Assembly: GCF_963082655.1 (NCBI RefSeq)
Contig: NC_081554.1
Location: 191,008,437-191,072,436 of the forward strand
Source: Stomoxys calcitrans
Taxonomy: Eukaryota > Arthropoda > Insecta > Diptera > Muscidae
Length of the DNA: 64,000 nt
Reading direction: 5' to 3'
The first letter of the stretch is position 1. Each line of letters begins with the position of its first letter. The translations under genes and the position numbers were made by a program. Shown one piece after another: positions 43,785 through 54,704 of the stretch. The notes under the pieces were generated by a model. The model had not been told where the DNA came from. It ran no database searches and was given only the letters and a program-made list of their open reading frames with translations.

Positions 43785-46542
43785 CTTGTTGAGGAATTCT
43801 AGTGACCAGTCTTTAGGTGCCTTGAGGATTACCGTCATCTTAATGCACTGCGTATGTTGGTTTTTTCTAGCCTAGAAAACTGACCACCTCTGCACACATC
43901 GAGTCTTTCCATATTATCTATATCCGGAGGACAGCCAACATTTTAAAGGGCCATCAGTTCCTTCGTTCTAGTCTGCCAAACTGATCAAGTAGCAATAATC
44001 TTCCTCAGACAAATTTTATTTCTAGCCGTGAGAATAGCTAACATTTCTATACTATGGCATCATGCTTTCAGGACACTGCAACAATGGTTTTATGTTGACC
44101 CAAACTTACCTCATTTTTCATTAACCCCACAAAGTATCCTCTTACAACTTTCATCCAAATATAAAATCTCATATCTTTTAATATTGTAGATTGTCCACTA
44201 ACAAAAAACCCATAGCTTTGTGTTGCTTCATTAAAAAAAAGAACTCCCTGCAGAATTTTTGTTAATAGAGACTTTAAGCCATTATCAAAAAACATTAAAA
44301 CAACAATATCTTCTGAAATTGATAATAGACTGCACAAGGACTTGCCTGTAATTTAATTTACTCATTTCCCCCCTGGTTCAGGTCTTAGCTAGGAAACAAG
44401 AAAAGTTTTCCCCCAAAATGATGGTAAAAGACTTTGTGTTCCTTTTCTGTTTTTTTTTTGTGTGTGTGTGCGTTGTTACTTTCTTTGTCATTAGCTTGGA
44501 AAGTTTTGCCAAAGGAAGATTAAAAGTAAACTCATTTCCTTTTTGCAATTTTTCTGCTACCTTTTGTCATTACAAACTTGAACTCCAAAGACAAAAAACA
44601 TTGGGTAAAGGATTGTCAAGCAGAAAACAGCTGCATCAAAATCAACAACTAGCAGCAAAATTGTAACAACAATCTAAGCAAAAACAGGCGGAGACAAAGA
44701 GGCCTCAATAAAGGTCTTTTTACGATGGAGATAAGGCCAGTAGTGCCTTGCTTTACTTAAGACGGACTTTTAGAGAGTTTTATCTTGAATTCCGCTGCTA
44801 GCTAGAGATAGGTATTGGGTATTATGGTTGTAAACGTGTGTGTATTCAATAGCTTCCACTTGACAAAACTGGGTTAGATGAAGTCCTCTTCTTCTGGATG
44901 GTTGGTTGCTCAACATTTTACCAGTTCCTGCTCTTAATAATTACATATCAATTGTCACATATTTTTGTTATTCTTGTGTATGTGTGTGTGTGTGTGTGTG
45001 TTCTGTAGAGAGCTACTGCAGCAGCATCTGCCCTGCCGGCAAACTACATTCCCTAAAACTCTTTGCCTGCCCAATACCCCCCCACCCCCCAATCCCCCAA
45101 AAAGCCCATGTGGTGTCTCAAACAGCCAACCATCTGCAAAATATCACAAAAAATATGGGATAGATTTGAAGCGAAAGCTTTCAACCCAAAAAAAGGTTAG
45201 CAAAAGCAAAAAAAAGCTTTAAGGGATGAAGCCAAAGCTTTCGAAGTAGCAATGCTCACAAACACACACCCACTCACATGGCGAAAATGCCAGGCAGCCA
45301 GCCACACAACAAGCCTGTTGTGCTACACTCCCCAACATAAGAGAGAGAGAGAGAGAGAGAGAGAGTGAGATCCAATGGAGTAACGACAAGAGAGTGTAGT
45401 GCTCTTTGAAGTCTCTTTTCTCAGTGTGGTGTTGATGTGGGAAATTGCATGCATTCCTATGCAATTGCCTTAGCTAAATGCTGGTTGTACAGCTTCTTGG
45501 CCCTTGGGGGGCTTTCCAGCATCGTCATCTCTTCTCTTTGCCCTGCTTGGTGCTTTGGCAATTGGTGTACTTATATTCCAGGCGAGGTGTACTTCCATGA
45601 TTTCAAGTTTTAAGCTCTATCTTCTTCTACATGCATACATGTATGTGCATATATGTGTGTTGGATGGCTCGTACTTGTGGAGGATTTAAATTAACTTTCA
45701 GTTGGTGTTCCGGTTTCGGGTTGTGCTGTTTGTTGCCTTTTCCTCCTTCTAAAAAAGAAACGTGTGAACGGTGGTTATTAACTGAAACTGAAGAAGAGCA
45801 AAATAACACAAAAAAAAAGATGTGAAATAAAAATTAAATAGAAGAAGAAGAAAAATCAGACCACACAAAAAAAGCAACATAAAATATATATACTGTCAAA
45901 AAAAAAAAAAATTAAAAAAAACTCCGAATTGTAGTGAAGGCAAACAAAAAGAATTTTGAAAATTAAAAAAAAAAAAACACACAAAAATCTGGCCAAAAAA
46001 TCTAAGGAAAAGTGGAAAAACAAAAAATACTAGAAAAAGGTAAAAATTGAAGTGTATTGTGAAGTTTTTTTTTTTTTTTGTAAAAAGTGAAGTTTAATAA
46101 TTTGTATAAAAGTGTGATAAAAAACGAAATAATAGAAGGCAAAAAAAAAAAAACAAATAAAAACTTCAAAATTTTAAAAAATTTTTAGTGTTTTGGTGTA
46201 GTTAAAAAAAAAATTTCCAAAATTTTTTTAACGTTATTCTTTTTTCAAAATTTAAAACAAAATTCTTAAATAATGTGGTTGATAGATGAAAGAAGAGAAT
46301 AAAATAAATTTAAAAAAAAATTTTAAAAATAAAATATGCCTTATTGCAATATTGGCTTGTAGTTAAAATTTTAATAAAAAGAAATAATTGAAAATATATG
46401 ACATAGCTTGGTTTTAAGTGAAAAGGTTAACATTCTTGTACCACGTAGCTCAGTTAAGCAAGTAACGGCTCACCCTAAGGCAAAATTTGGTAAAATTGCG
46501 AGAACCTGGCAGTGACTACAAAAAGTGTTCTCTAAGGAAATT
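43785..46542. other. Non-repetitive, very AT-rich interval
   Basis: (GT)n at 44981-45001, (GA)n at 45341-45366, a C-rich CCCCCCCACCCCCC run near 45078-45092, and from about 45830 to 46400 a strongly A-biased stretch with many runs of 8-13 A. An 89-codon reverse frame (44337-44068) has no recognisable motif. No gene is supported. Confidence 0.45.
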
Positions 46543-46957
46543 GGTAAAACAAATTCGGCCGGGCCGAATCTTATATACCCTCCACCATGGATCGCATTGG
46601 TCAAGTTCTTTCCCCGGTATCTCTTTATAAGCAAACAAAGGATAATGGATAAGAATTGTTGTGCTATTGGAGCTTTTATCAGGTTATGGACCAATTCGGG
46701 GGATATTTATTTAGGATGTTGGAGACCATAATAGACCATAATTCATTTCGAAAAATGTCAGAAAAATCGGTTGGGGGCTCAAAAAGTAAAATCGGGAGAT
46801 CGGTTTACATTCGAGCTTTATATGGTTAACACCCGATTCAGACCATATTTGGCACATATGTCGAAGGAAGGCCACCGTAGTGCAGAGTTGAGCATGTCCG
46901 CCTATAACGCTGACCGTCTGGTTTCGAATCCTGGTGACAACATCAGAAAAAAAAAAA

Positions 46958-48041
46958 CGTAAAAAGGCATTAAGTTCGGCCGGGCCAAACTTTGGATACC
47001 CACCACCTCGGATATGTATGTGAACCCCCTTTCGTCGCAATTCGGTGAAAATTGGATAACTTGAACCATATTTAGGTCGGGTGTCAGGAGACTAAAAATA
47101 ACTCACTGTTTCAAATTTCAATGAAATCGGATAAAAAATAAAGCTTTTTTGGGCCTTAGACCCCCTTATCGTCAGATCGGTCTGTATGGGAGCTATATCT
47201 AAATATAGTTCGATCCAAACCATATTTGTTAGGTATAGCCAGAGAACTAAGACTACCCACTTTTTCAAATTTCAGCGAAATCGGTAAAAAAATTAAGCTT
47301 TTATGGGCTTTAGACCCTTTATCTGGTGATCGGTCTATATGGCAGCTATATCTAAATATAGTCCGATCTGAACCATATTTAGGTGCTATGTTATGAGGCC
47401 TAAAACTACTCACTGTTTCAAATTTCAGCGAAATCGGGTAATAAATAAAGCTTTTATGGGCTTTAGACCCTTTATCGGCAGATCGGTATATATGGCAGCT
47501 ATATCTAAATATAGATATGTACTATATTTGGCTCAAATGTCGGGAGGCCTTAAACTACCAACTGTTTCAAATTTCAGCGAAATCGGATGAAAAATAATGT
47601 ATTTATGGGCATTAGGCCCATTAGGTCTATATAGCAGCTATATCCAAATATGGTCCGATATGTACCATATTTGGCTCAAATGTTGGGAGGCCTTAAACTA
47701 CCAACTGTTTCAAATTTCAGCGAAATCGGATGAAAAATAATGTATTTATGGGCATTAGACCTTTTATCGGAAAATCGGTCAATATAGCAGCTATATCCAA
47801 ATATCAGTGTGCATCAAAACGACGTATCTGTGCCTGATTTCAGCTCAATATCTCAATTTTTGAAGGCTGTAGAGTGATTACAACAGACGGACGGACAGAC
47901 ACACGAACATCGTTAAATCGTCTTAGAATTTTACGACGATCCGAAATATATATACCTTGTGGGGTTGGAAATTGATATTTCGATGTGTTGCAAACGGAAT
48001 GGCTAAATGAATATACCCCCTATCCTACGGTGGTGGGTACA
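46958..48041 (-). mobile_element. Complete DINE-like element, A1-like subfamily, inside the SINE
   Basis: Begins CGTAAAAAGGCATTAAGTTC, GGCCGGGCCAAACTTTGGAT and ACCCACCACC. It carries about five units of 155-160 bp (AGCTATATCTAAATATAGTC, CTCACTGTTTCAAATTTCAG) and ends GACGGACGGACAGACACACG, TTTCGATGTGTTGCAAACGG, CCCTATCCTACGGTGGTGGG. ACCCACCACC and GGTGGTGGGT form the subterminal inverted repeat. Confidence 0.8.
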
Positions 48042-48273
48042 AAAAATCAGCGGTGGTTTTCCCCTTCTAGTGCTGGCGATATTTGAGAGGTACTATACCA
48101 TTTGGTATGGCAGCCATATGAAAACTTCTCACCAAAAGTCGGGTGGGGCCGACAACATAATACCCCACAACTAGTATACGTGCTATTTTAATACGGTAAA
48201 CTTCTCTCCAAATCTAGTCAGACATTAATTTTGCATACCTATTGACATATCGGATAAAAAATATATATGGGAG

Positions 48274-48593
48274 AAAATGCAAATTTTTCAAATTTTGCCC
48301 ATGAACGTTCCACTAAGGAAAAGGGGCAAACTTCTCACCTATCAATAAGTGCAGTCCGATTCAAGTTTAAGCTCAATGATAGGGGCCCTCCTTTTTATAG
48401 CCGAGTCCGAACGGCGTGCCGCAGTGCGTCGCCTCTTTGGAGAGAAATTTTACATGGCATATTACCTCACAAATGTTGCCACCATTAGGAGAAGAAAGCC
48501 ATCGCTGAAAATTTGTTCTGATTGTCTCGCCAGGATTCGAACCCAGGCGTTCAGCGTCATAGTCGGACATGCTAACCTCTGCACTGCGGTGGC
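48274..48593 (-). mobile_element. Full-length tRNA-derived SINE with target duplication
   Basis: On the reverse strand it reads CCACCGCAGTGCAGAGGTTA (tRNA-like head), GGTTCGAATCC (B box), TCAGCGATGGCTTTC, GTGGCAACATTTGTGAGGTA, GACGCACTGCGGCACGCC, GGACTCGGCTATAAAAAGGA, TATCATTGAGCTTAAACTTG and TTAGTGGAACGTTCATGGGC. The flanks ATATATATGGGAG (48261-48273) and ATATATATGTGAG (48594-48606) match at 12 of 13 positions and fit the C-element target, giving a candidate target-site duplication. Length is about 320 bp. It is the best reference copy of the family in the window. Confidence 0.8.
48533..48586 (-). promoter_or_regulatory. Internal Pol III promoter of the reverse-strand SINE
   Basis: B box GGTTCGAATCC (reverse complement of 48533-48543) is a perfect consensus match. 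A-box-like CAGTGCAGAGG is the reverse complement of 48576-48586. Separation is 32 bp, as in the copy at 23150-23203. Confidence 0.75.
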
Positions 48594-50334
48594 ATATATA
48601 TGTGAGTAGTAAATTTAAATCGAAACCGAATTCTATGAAATTTTGAACTCGTATTGGGACGTCAAATTAAACACTTAAACACACTAAAATTGTGGCTTCT
48701 ACAGCCTTTAAAAGCCATATCGGATGAAAGATATATATAGCAGCTACATCTAAATCAGAACGGATTTTAATGAATAGCGCACGTGTTAGGACGCTAAATA
48801 AAACGTCTCATACTAAATTTTGTAAAGATCGGACAAAAATTGTGGCTGCTACAGCCTGAAAATTCCATATCGGATGAAAGTTATATAAATGATATATCTA
48901 AATCTGTACCGATTTTTATGAAATTTTGCACACAAATGTAGACTTTAGAAAAAACACCTCGTGCCAAATCTTTTAAAGATCGGACTAAAATTGTGGCTTC
49001 TACAGCCTTAGAAGTTCATATCGGATCAAAGATATATATGGGAGCTATATCTAAATCTGAGCTGATTTTTATGAAATTTTGCACATATATGAAAACTTTA
49101 AAAGAAACATCCCATGCCAAATTTTGTAAAGATCGGACCAAAATTGTGGCTTCTACAGCCTTAAAATGCCATATCGGATGAAAGATATATATGGAAGCTA
49201 TATCCAAATCTGAATTGATTTTTTTCAAAATCAAAAGCGTTCGTCCTTGGGCCAAAGAAGTGATATATGCAAAATTTCATGAAATTCGGACAATAGATGC
49301 AACCTGTACCTTGATCACAAGAATACATGGAAAGACAAACGGACATGGCTAAATCGAATCAGGAAGTGATTATAAGCCAATCGGTATGCTTATCAATGGG
49401 TCTAGCTCTTTTCCTTCTAAGCGTTGCAAACAAATGCACAAACTTATAATACCCTCTTCCACGGTGGTGGTTTAGGGTATAAAAAGGCGGTCCCTTATCA
49501 TTGAGCTTAAAGCTTGAATTGAGGGTCATAGAAGAAGTTGGTGTGCAAAATTTCAGCCAACACAGAAAAGAACTGCGACCTCTGGCGGCTCAAGAAGTGC
49601 AATCGGGAAATCGGTTCATATGGGAGCTAATCAGGTTTCGAATCGATTAAAGCCATACTTGACGCATCTGTCGGACGTCATATAAAACGTCATAGTACAA
49701 AATTTCACCCAAATAGTACAAAATTTCACCTAAGTATTGCCCTCTCTAAAGGTGAAAGAAGCATAATCGGAAGAAAGGTTTATATGGGAGCTATAACAGA
49801 ACATGAACCCATTTAACCTTTTAACAATCGGAGATCGGTTTGCATGGGAGATATATCACGTTATAGACCGATTTGGACCGTAGTTGACACAATTGCTGGA
49901 AGTCATTACAGAACACTACATGCGCAATTTCAGCTTATTGGACAAAAATCGCGGCTTCCAGGGGCTCAAGAAGTCAAATCAGGAGATCGGGTTTATGGGA
50001 GCCAACATTAAATCTGAACCGGTATGGCCCATTTGCAATCCCCTACAGCCTACATCAATATTAAGTATCTGTGCAAAATTTCAAGTGGCTAGCTTTAGGC
50101 GTTCGACCGCTATCGTGATTTCGACAGACGGACGAACGGACGGACATGGCTAGATCGACTCTGAACGTCGAGACTATCAAGAATGTATATATTTCGAGAT
50201 GTTACAAATGGAATGACTAGATTAGTATACCCCCATCCTATGGTGGTGGGTATAAAAATCAATTGTGATCTGAAAGCTGAAAGACTGACAAAAGAAAAAC
50301 CCTTATCCGAATATACAAATTTAACACCTGATAT

Positions 50335-50807
50335 TTTTATACCGTGTGGTACAGGGTATTACATGTACGGCGTATTTGTTTGTAACACGCAGGAAGAAAA
50401 GAGGTAGATCTTTGATAAGTACACAGCTCGACTCAGAATCTCGTTCTGATTCGATTTAGCTATGTCCGTCTGTCTGTCTGTCCGTCCGTCTGTCCACAAT
50501 TCGCGATTTTTATCCGATCGTCTCCAAATTTGGTACTGGCATATTTTTTGGCCTAGAGACGAAACTTATTGAAATTGGAAAAAATCGGTTCGGATTTGGA
50601 TATAGCTCCCTTATATATATTTATCGCCCGATTTTCACTTCTAAAGTCTTTGCATTCGCTTTTATCAACCGATCTTCCCAAAATTTTACATGATGATTCT
50701 TCTGCGACCATCACCAAACGTTCGGATTTTGATCGAATTCGATTCGGATTTTTGTTTTGTCGATGGTCTATTGTGTTTTCTTCTTCCATCGATAGCTGGT
50801 TGATTTA
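50335..50807 (+). mobile_element. Family C DINE-like element, 5' portion
   Basis: TTTTTATACCGTGTGGTACA, GTATTTGTTTGTAACACGC, GATTTAGCTATGTCCGTCTG and two units (GATATAGCTCCCTTATATAT, TTTTATCAACCGATCTTCCC). Related C units reappear at 51228-51500. The two parts are separated by a mariner MITE and an unassigned GC-rich stretch. Confidence 0.7.
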
Positions 50808-51033
50808 TTGGGTTGCCCAAAAAGTAATTGCGGATTTTTTAAAAGAAAGTAAATGCATTTTTAATAAAACTTAGAATGAACTTTAATCAAATATACCTTT
50901 TTTACACTTTTTTTCTAAAGCAAGCTAAAGTAACAGCTGATAACTGACAGAAGGAAGAATGCAATTACAGAGTCACAAGCTGTGAAAAAATTTGTCAACG
51001 CCGACTATATGAAAAATCCGCAATTACTTTTTG
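50808..51033 (-). mobile_element. Mariner-type MITE, 226 bp
   Basis: Terminal inverted repeats of about 32 bp (TTGGGTTGCCCAAAAAGTAA continuing to CGGATTTTT) flanked by TA at 50806-50807 and 51034-51035. It is the longer of the two copies. In reverse orientation its interior matches 19247-19417 through TTATCAGCTGTTACTTTA. No transposase remains. Confidence 0.9.
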
Positions 51034-51059
51034 GGCAACCCAATATTATGTTTTTATTT

Positions 51060-51230
51060 TATCACTTACCAGAGGGTTGGATTGGCAAAAGAACCGCGCC
51101 CCAAAGACTGAGCCAAAAGCCTGTGCTCGAGTGCCAGCAACCAGCGCCCGCCAGGCCGACTCCTCATTCCGATGGCAAGGGACCCTTGGGTCCACCACAA
51201 AAAAAGGGGTCCCATGGGTCCACGACAAAA
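51060..51230. other. GC-rich orphan stretch within element debris
   Basis: About 135 bp (51090-51225) is much more GC-rich than its surroundings and contains two related words, GGGACCCTTGGGTCCACCAC and GGGGTCCCATGGGTCCACGA. Both strands carry open frames here but no motif I recognise. It could be a captured genomic fragment. Confidence 0.4.
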
Positions 51231-51505
51231 AATTCCATATATATGTTCTTCCGATTTTGACTAATATTGCAATAACTCTTGCCATTGTAGTTGAATTTAA
51301 CAGCAATCGGTTCAGTTTTAGATATAGCTCCCATATATATGTTTCACCCGATTTTCACTTTAAGAGCCTTGTTCAGGATATTTCTAAACAGATTTACTTT
51401 AACATTTAAATTTTCTTTTCTATTATTTGGCACGAAGGTTTCTCTTATGGCTTTTCAGATCGCTGGAGAATTTCATAGAAATCTGTTCAGATTTTGTGAG
51501 GTCGA
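51228..51505 (+). mobile_element. Family C DINE-like units
   Basis: TTTTAGATATAGCTCCCATA, TATGTTTCACCCGATTTTCA and a diverged second unit, continuing the type seen at 50335-50807. Confidence 0.6.
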
Positions 51506-51615
51506 ATTGTTATATAAAATTCGTACTCTACTCTAAAATACCTTTCATTTGATACCCATATTGTCGCAATCGGTAAACATGCCCGTTTGGGTGGGATTGG
51601 GATAGGACGTCCCCC
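51505..51615 (+). repeat. Single family B unit
   Basis: ATTCGTACTCTACTC, AAATACCTTTCATTTGATAC and GCAATCGGTAAACATGCCCG, ending in GGACGTCCCCCACC. Confidence 0.65.
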
Positions 51616-51887
51616 ACCGTAAATACAATTTTTTTTATACCACCCATCATAAGATCTTGATCGTTTGACATCCTGAGTCGATCCAGCCATATCTGTCGGT
51701 CTGTCCGTCTGTCGAAATTACAATAGCGGTCGAACACGTAAATGCAGCAACTTGAAATTTTGCACAGATACTTTGTATTGATGTAGGCCATGGGGGATTG
51801 CAAATGGGTCATATCGGTTCAGATTTGGATATAGCTTTCATATAAATCGATCTCTCAATTTGATTTCTTGAGCCTCTGGAAGCCGCG

Positions 51888-52817
51888 ATTTTTATACCCT
51901 ACACCACTATTGTGGTACAGGGTATTATAACTTTGTGAATTTGTTTGTAGCACCCAAAAGGAAGAGAGATAGACCCATTGATAAGTATACCGATCGACTC
52001 AGAATCACTTTCTGATTCGATTAAGCTATGTCCGTCTGTTTGTCCGTCTGTCGGTCTATCTGTCGGTCTGTCTGTCTGTCTGTCGGTCTGTCTGTCGGTC
52101 TGTCTGTCGGTCGGTCTGTCTGTCGGTCTGTCCGTCGGTCTGTCTGTCGGTCGGTCTGTCTGTCGTTCTGTCTGTCTGTCCGTCCGTCTGTCTGTCCATG
52201 TTAATTTGTGTACAAAGTACAGGTCACAGTTTTCATCCGATCGTCTTCAAATTTGGTACATGCATGTTTTTCGGCCTAGAGACGAAGCCTATTGAAATTG
52301 GAAAAAATCGGTTCAGATCTGGATATAGCTCCCATATATATGCTCGACCGATTTGCAGTAATTATGCAATAAAATGGTCATTTATTAACCGATTCTCTCG
52401 AAATTTTGCAGGAAGGATTTTTTCACAACTCTCGATATTATTGGTGAACTTCATGGAAATTGGTACAGATTTTGATATGACTCTCATATATATATCGCCC
52501 GATTTTCACTCCTAGAGCCACCAATTTATAGACCAATCTTGTCAAAATATTGCACAACGCTTTCCTTGACGACTACCGCAATATACATAGAGTTTGGTCA
52601 AAATCGGTTCAGATTTACGTATAGCTCTCATATATATGTTCGTCAGATTTTGGGTAATTTTGTCATTTGTCAACCGTAATTTTTACAGTTTGAACATATT
52701 TGCTCTCCGAGGTCCAACAAAATTGGTTCAGAGTTGGATATAGGTCCTACATTGCACTTATAGTGTAGGTGTAGGGTATTATACAGTCGGCACCGCCCGA
52801 CTTTTGCCCTTCCTTAC
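51888..52817 (+). mobile_element. Complete family C DINE-like element
   Basis: 5' end TTTTTATACCCTACACCACT followed by GTGGTACAGGGTATTATAAC (a hairpin), TTTGTTTGTAGCACCCAAAA and CTATGTCCGTCTGTTTGTCC. An expanded tetranucleotide tract sits in its GTCCGTCTG block (52030-52198). Four units follow. 3' end GTGTAGGGTATTATACAGTC, GGCACCGCCCGACTTTTGCC. Confidence 0.8.
52030..52198 (+). repeat. TCTG/TCGG tetranucleotide tract
   Basis: About 170 bp built from TCTG, TCGG and TCCG words, with higher-order runs such as GTCTGTCTGTCGGTCTGTCT. It replaces the usual block of about 20-30 bp in the 5' module of this element, so it is an expansion of an element motif. The 105-codon frame with SVCLSVCLS strings is its translation. 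Confidence 0.85.
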
Positions 52818-53210
52818 TGTGCCAAGTACGGTCCAAATCGGTTTATAACCTGATATAGCAACCATATAAACCGATCTCCCGATTTGACTTCTTGGGCCCT
52901 TACAAGCCGCAATTTTCATCCGATTTGGCTTAAATATTGCACATAGTGTTCTGTTATGACTTCCAACAAATATCAAGTACGGTCTAAAGCGGTTTATAAC
53001 CTGATATAGCAACCATATAAACCGATCTCCCCATTTGACTTCTTGAGCCCATGGAAACCGCAATTTTTGTTCGATTAGACTGAAATTTTGAACATAGTGT
53101 TCCGTTAAGACTTACCAAGTACGGTTCAAATCGGTTAACAACCTGATATATCTTTCATATAAACCGATTTTCCGATTTGACTTCTTGAACCCCTGGATGT
53201 CGGATGTAGT

Positions 53211-54704
53211 GTAACAAATCATTTTAATTTTAATAACTTTTTACACATAATTGTTATAAACTAATCAGGTATTTATTCCTTAAACTAAACAATACATCAA
53301 GATATGCCCTGGGTAAATGCTTTCTCTTATTCTCACCATGATGCGGAATTTGAAAAAAAAAGAATAGTAATTTGAATTTTGGTTTTTGTATTAAACCTTA
53401 GCCATATAAATTAATATATTTATATGATCAATTGTTTCCCAAGTTAGCGATATATTTGTCATAGTATTATCAATCATATAAATGGTTTAAGTTTTCGTCT
53501 CGATTTGACAAAAATTTGTCTAAAAACATTCCCTAAGACATTTACTTTTTAAAAGAAATATCCTGGCTATATTTACTACTCTCTGTGACTTGCTCTCATT
53601 CATTCATTCGTTCATTAAATGTTATGCATGCACATTGTGAGGTGCGTTTACAGCATATACTTAACGTATTTGCTAATGTGTATGCCCATGTATGTGTGCG
53701 TATGTGAGTTTGTGTTAAGTGTTTATCTCAAACACAGACTAGGGCACATGAAACATATTTGAGTAGTGTGGTGCTCAATTTGTTTTAATTTTCCAAATCA
53801 AGCACTCTTTGCTATTTAAACAAAAGCCATAGCCATAGTGAAAGCAACAGCAACCGAAACATACACACAAAACATGAGCATCTCTTTTTTGAAGAGTGTA
53901 TGGTAATATTGTTGTTGGTGTTTTGTTAAAGAAATGTTGTGTGTGCATGAAACAGAGAACACATCCGTTTCTGTGTGGGTGAGACTGAGCATTTCGTTTG
54001 GTAACATGAAGAGTGTGTGCGAGCATTACAAAGAGCATTGACAATAACGAGCAACCGTTGGCGGAATACGAAACAATAACGACAAAGCATACCGACACCG
54101 CACATCGACACGACCGACAACCAACATCAACTTCGATGATGTTGAATACACGACGAATTCCGTTTAGTGTAAGCAGCTTCAAGTGGAGATGCTTTTGCCA
54201 GTCACTATGCATGTGTGTGTAAATGTTGGTATCCGATTCTGTTTTCTGCTTACAGACCTACTCACACACACACACACTCTCGGATGAGTGTTGTTTTTGA
54301 GACATAAATGCCTTTGTTCTTGTTTACAGCATAAAAACCCAAAGAATGTGTGGTGAAATAATTTCTGTGTAGAATTTCAAACAACAAAGCAACACATTGT
54401 GCGAATAGGACATCTTTTGCAGCAAAATTTTCTCTTTGCTTGGCATTTTATGCTCTATGCCTGTTGTTTGTTTCACATGCAGAGTTGCCAGTATGAAAGG
54501 AAATTGCCTTTAGAACAAAAAAATTCTAAATAAAAGTCATTCAAACTCTTATGGAAGAAATTATAACAAAATAATTTAAATTTTATGTTTATGAAAAATG
54601 TATTGAATTTTGGTTGAATTCGTCGAAGTTATATTTTCAAAGAAAGATGTAATCCAAATTATGTGTTTAGAGAAAAATTCTATGAAATTCAGATTTTTTG
54701 GAAG
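53211..54704. other. Non-repetitive AT-rich interval
   Basis: CATT repeats near 53595-53620, short GT and CA runs (54205-54220, 54262-54277) and no recognisable exon. The 145-codon reverse frame at 54212-53775 has no domain that I recognise. Confidence 0.4.

Larger units (their letters stand above)
48134..49485 (-). mobile_element. Complete family C DINE-like element inside the SINE
   Basis: The plus strand starts AAAGTCGGGTGGGGCCGACA (3' hairpin) and ATAATACCCCACAACTAG, and continues through C units (GTGGCTTCTACAGCCTTA, ATATCGGATGAAAG). It ends GACATGGCTAAATCGAATCA, TTGCAAACAAATGCACAAAC and GTTTAGGGTATAAAAA. A reverse SINE (48274-48593) is inserted in its left part. Confidence 0.8.
46872..49521 (+). 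mobile_element. SINE in three pieces, interrupted twice
   Basis: Piece 1 (46872-46957): CCACCGTAGTGCAGAG, an A-box-like TAGTGCAGAGT and B-box-like GTTTCGAATCC, ending in a run of A. Piece 2 (48046-48133): TCAGCGGTGGTTTTCCCC, GTGCTGGCGATATTTGAGAG, AAAACTTCTCACC. Piece 3 (49486-49521): GCGGTCCCTTATCATTGAGC, TTGAATT. The order equals that of the full-length copy at 48274-48593. Between pieces 2 and 3 about 40 bp of SINE body are missing. The SINE's own 3' end (about 65 bp) is not visible. Confidence 0.75.
46543..50258 (-). mobile_element. DINE-like element, A2 subfamily, split by nested insertions
   Basis: Left part 46543-46871: AAATTCGGCCGGGCCGAATC (terminal palindrome), TATATACCCTCCACCATGG and one to two units ending at TTTGGCACATATG. 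Right part 49522-50258 resumes with GTGTGCAAAATTTCAGCC and units, and ends with GACGGACGGACATGGCTAGA, ATTTCGAGATGTTACAAATG and CCTATGGTGGTGGGTATAAA. The two parts fit together as one element. Everything between, 46872-49521, is a SINE carrying further insertions. Confidence 0.75.
51631..53210 (+). mobile_element. DINE-like element, A2 subfamily, split by a family C element
   Basis: Left part (51631-51887): 5' tip TTTTTTATACCACCCATCAT, CTTGATCGTTTGACATCCTG, GTCGGTCTGTCCGTCTGTCG, then half a unit ending at AAGCCGCGAT. Right part (52819-53210) resumes GTGCCAAGTACGGTCCAAAT with two to three units. The terminal palindrome is missing. About 55 bp of the interrupted unit are absent at the junction. 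Confidence 0.7.

Noticed and set aside
44068..44337. The 89-codon reverse ORF as a host exon
   Set aside because: No recognisable domain, and no splice-site or neighbouring-exon support in an AT-rich interval.
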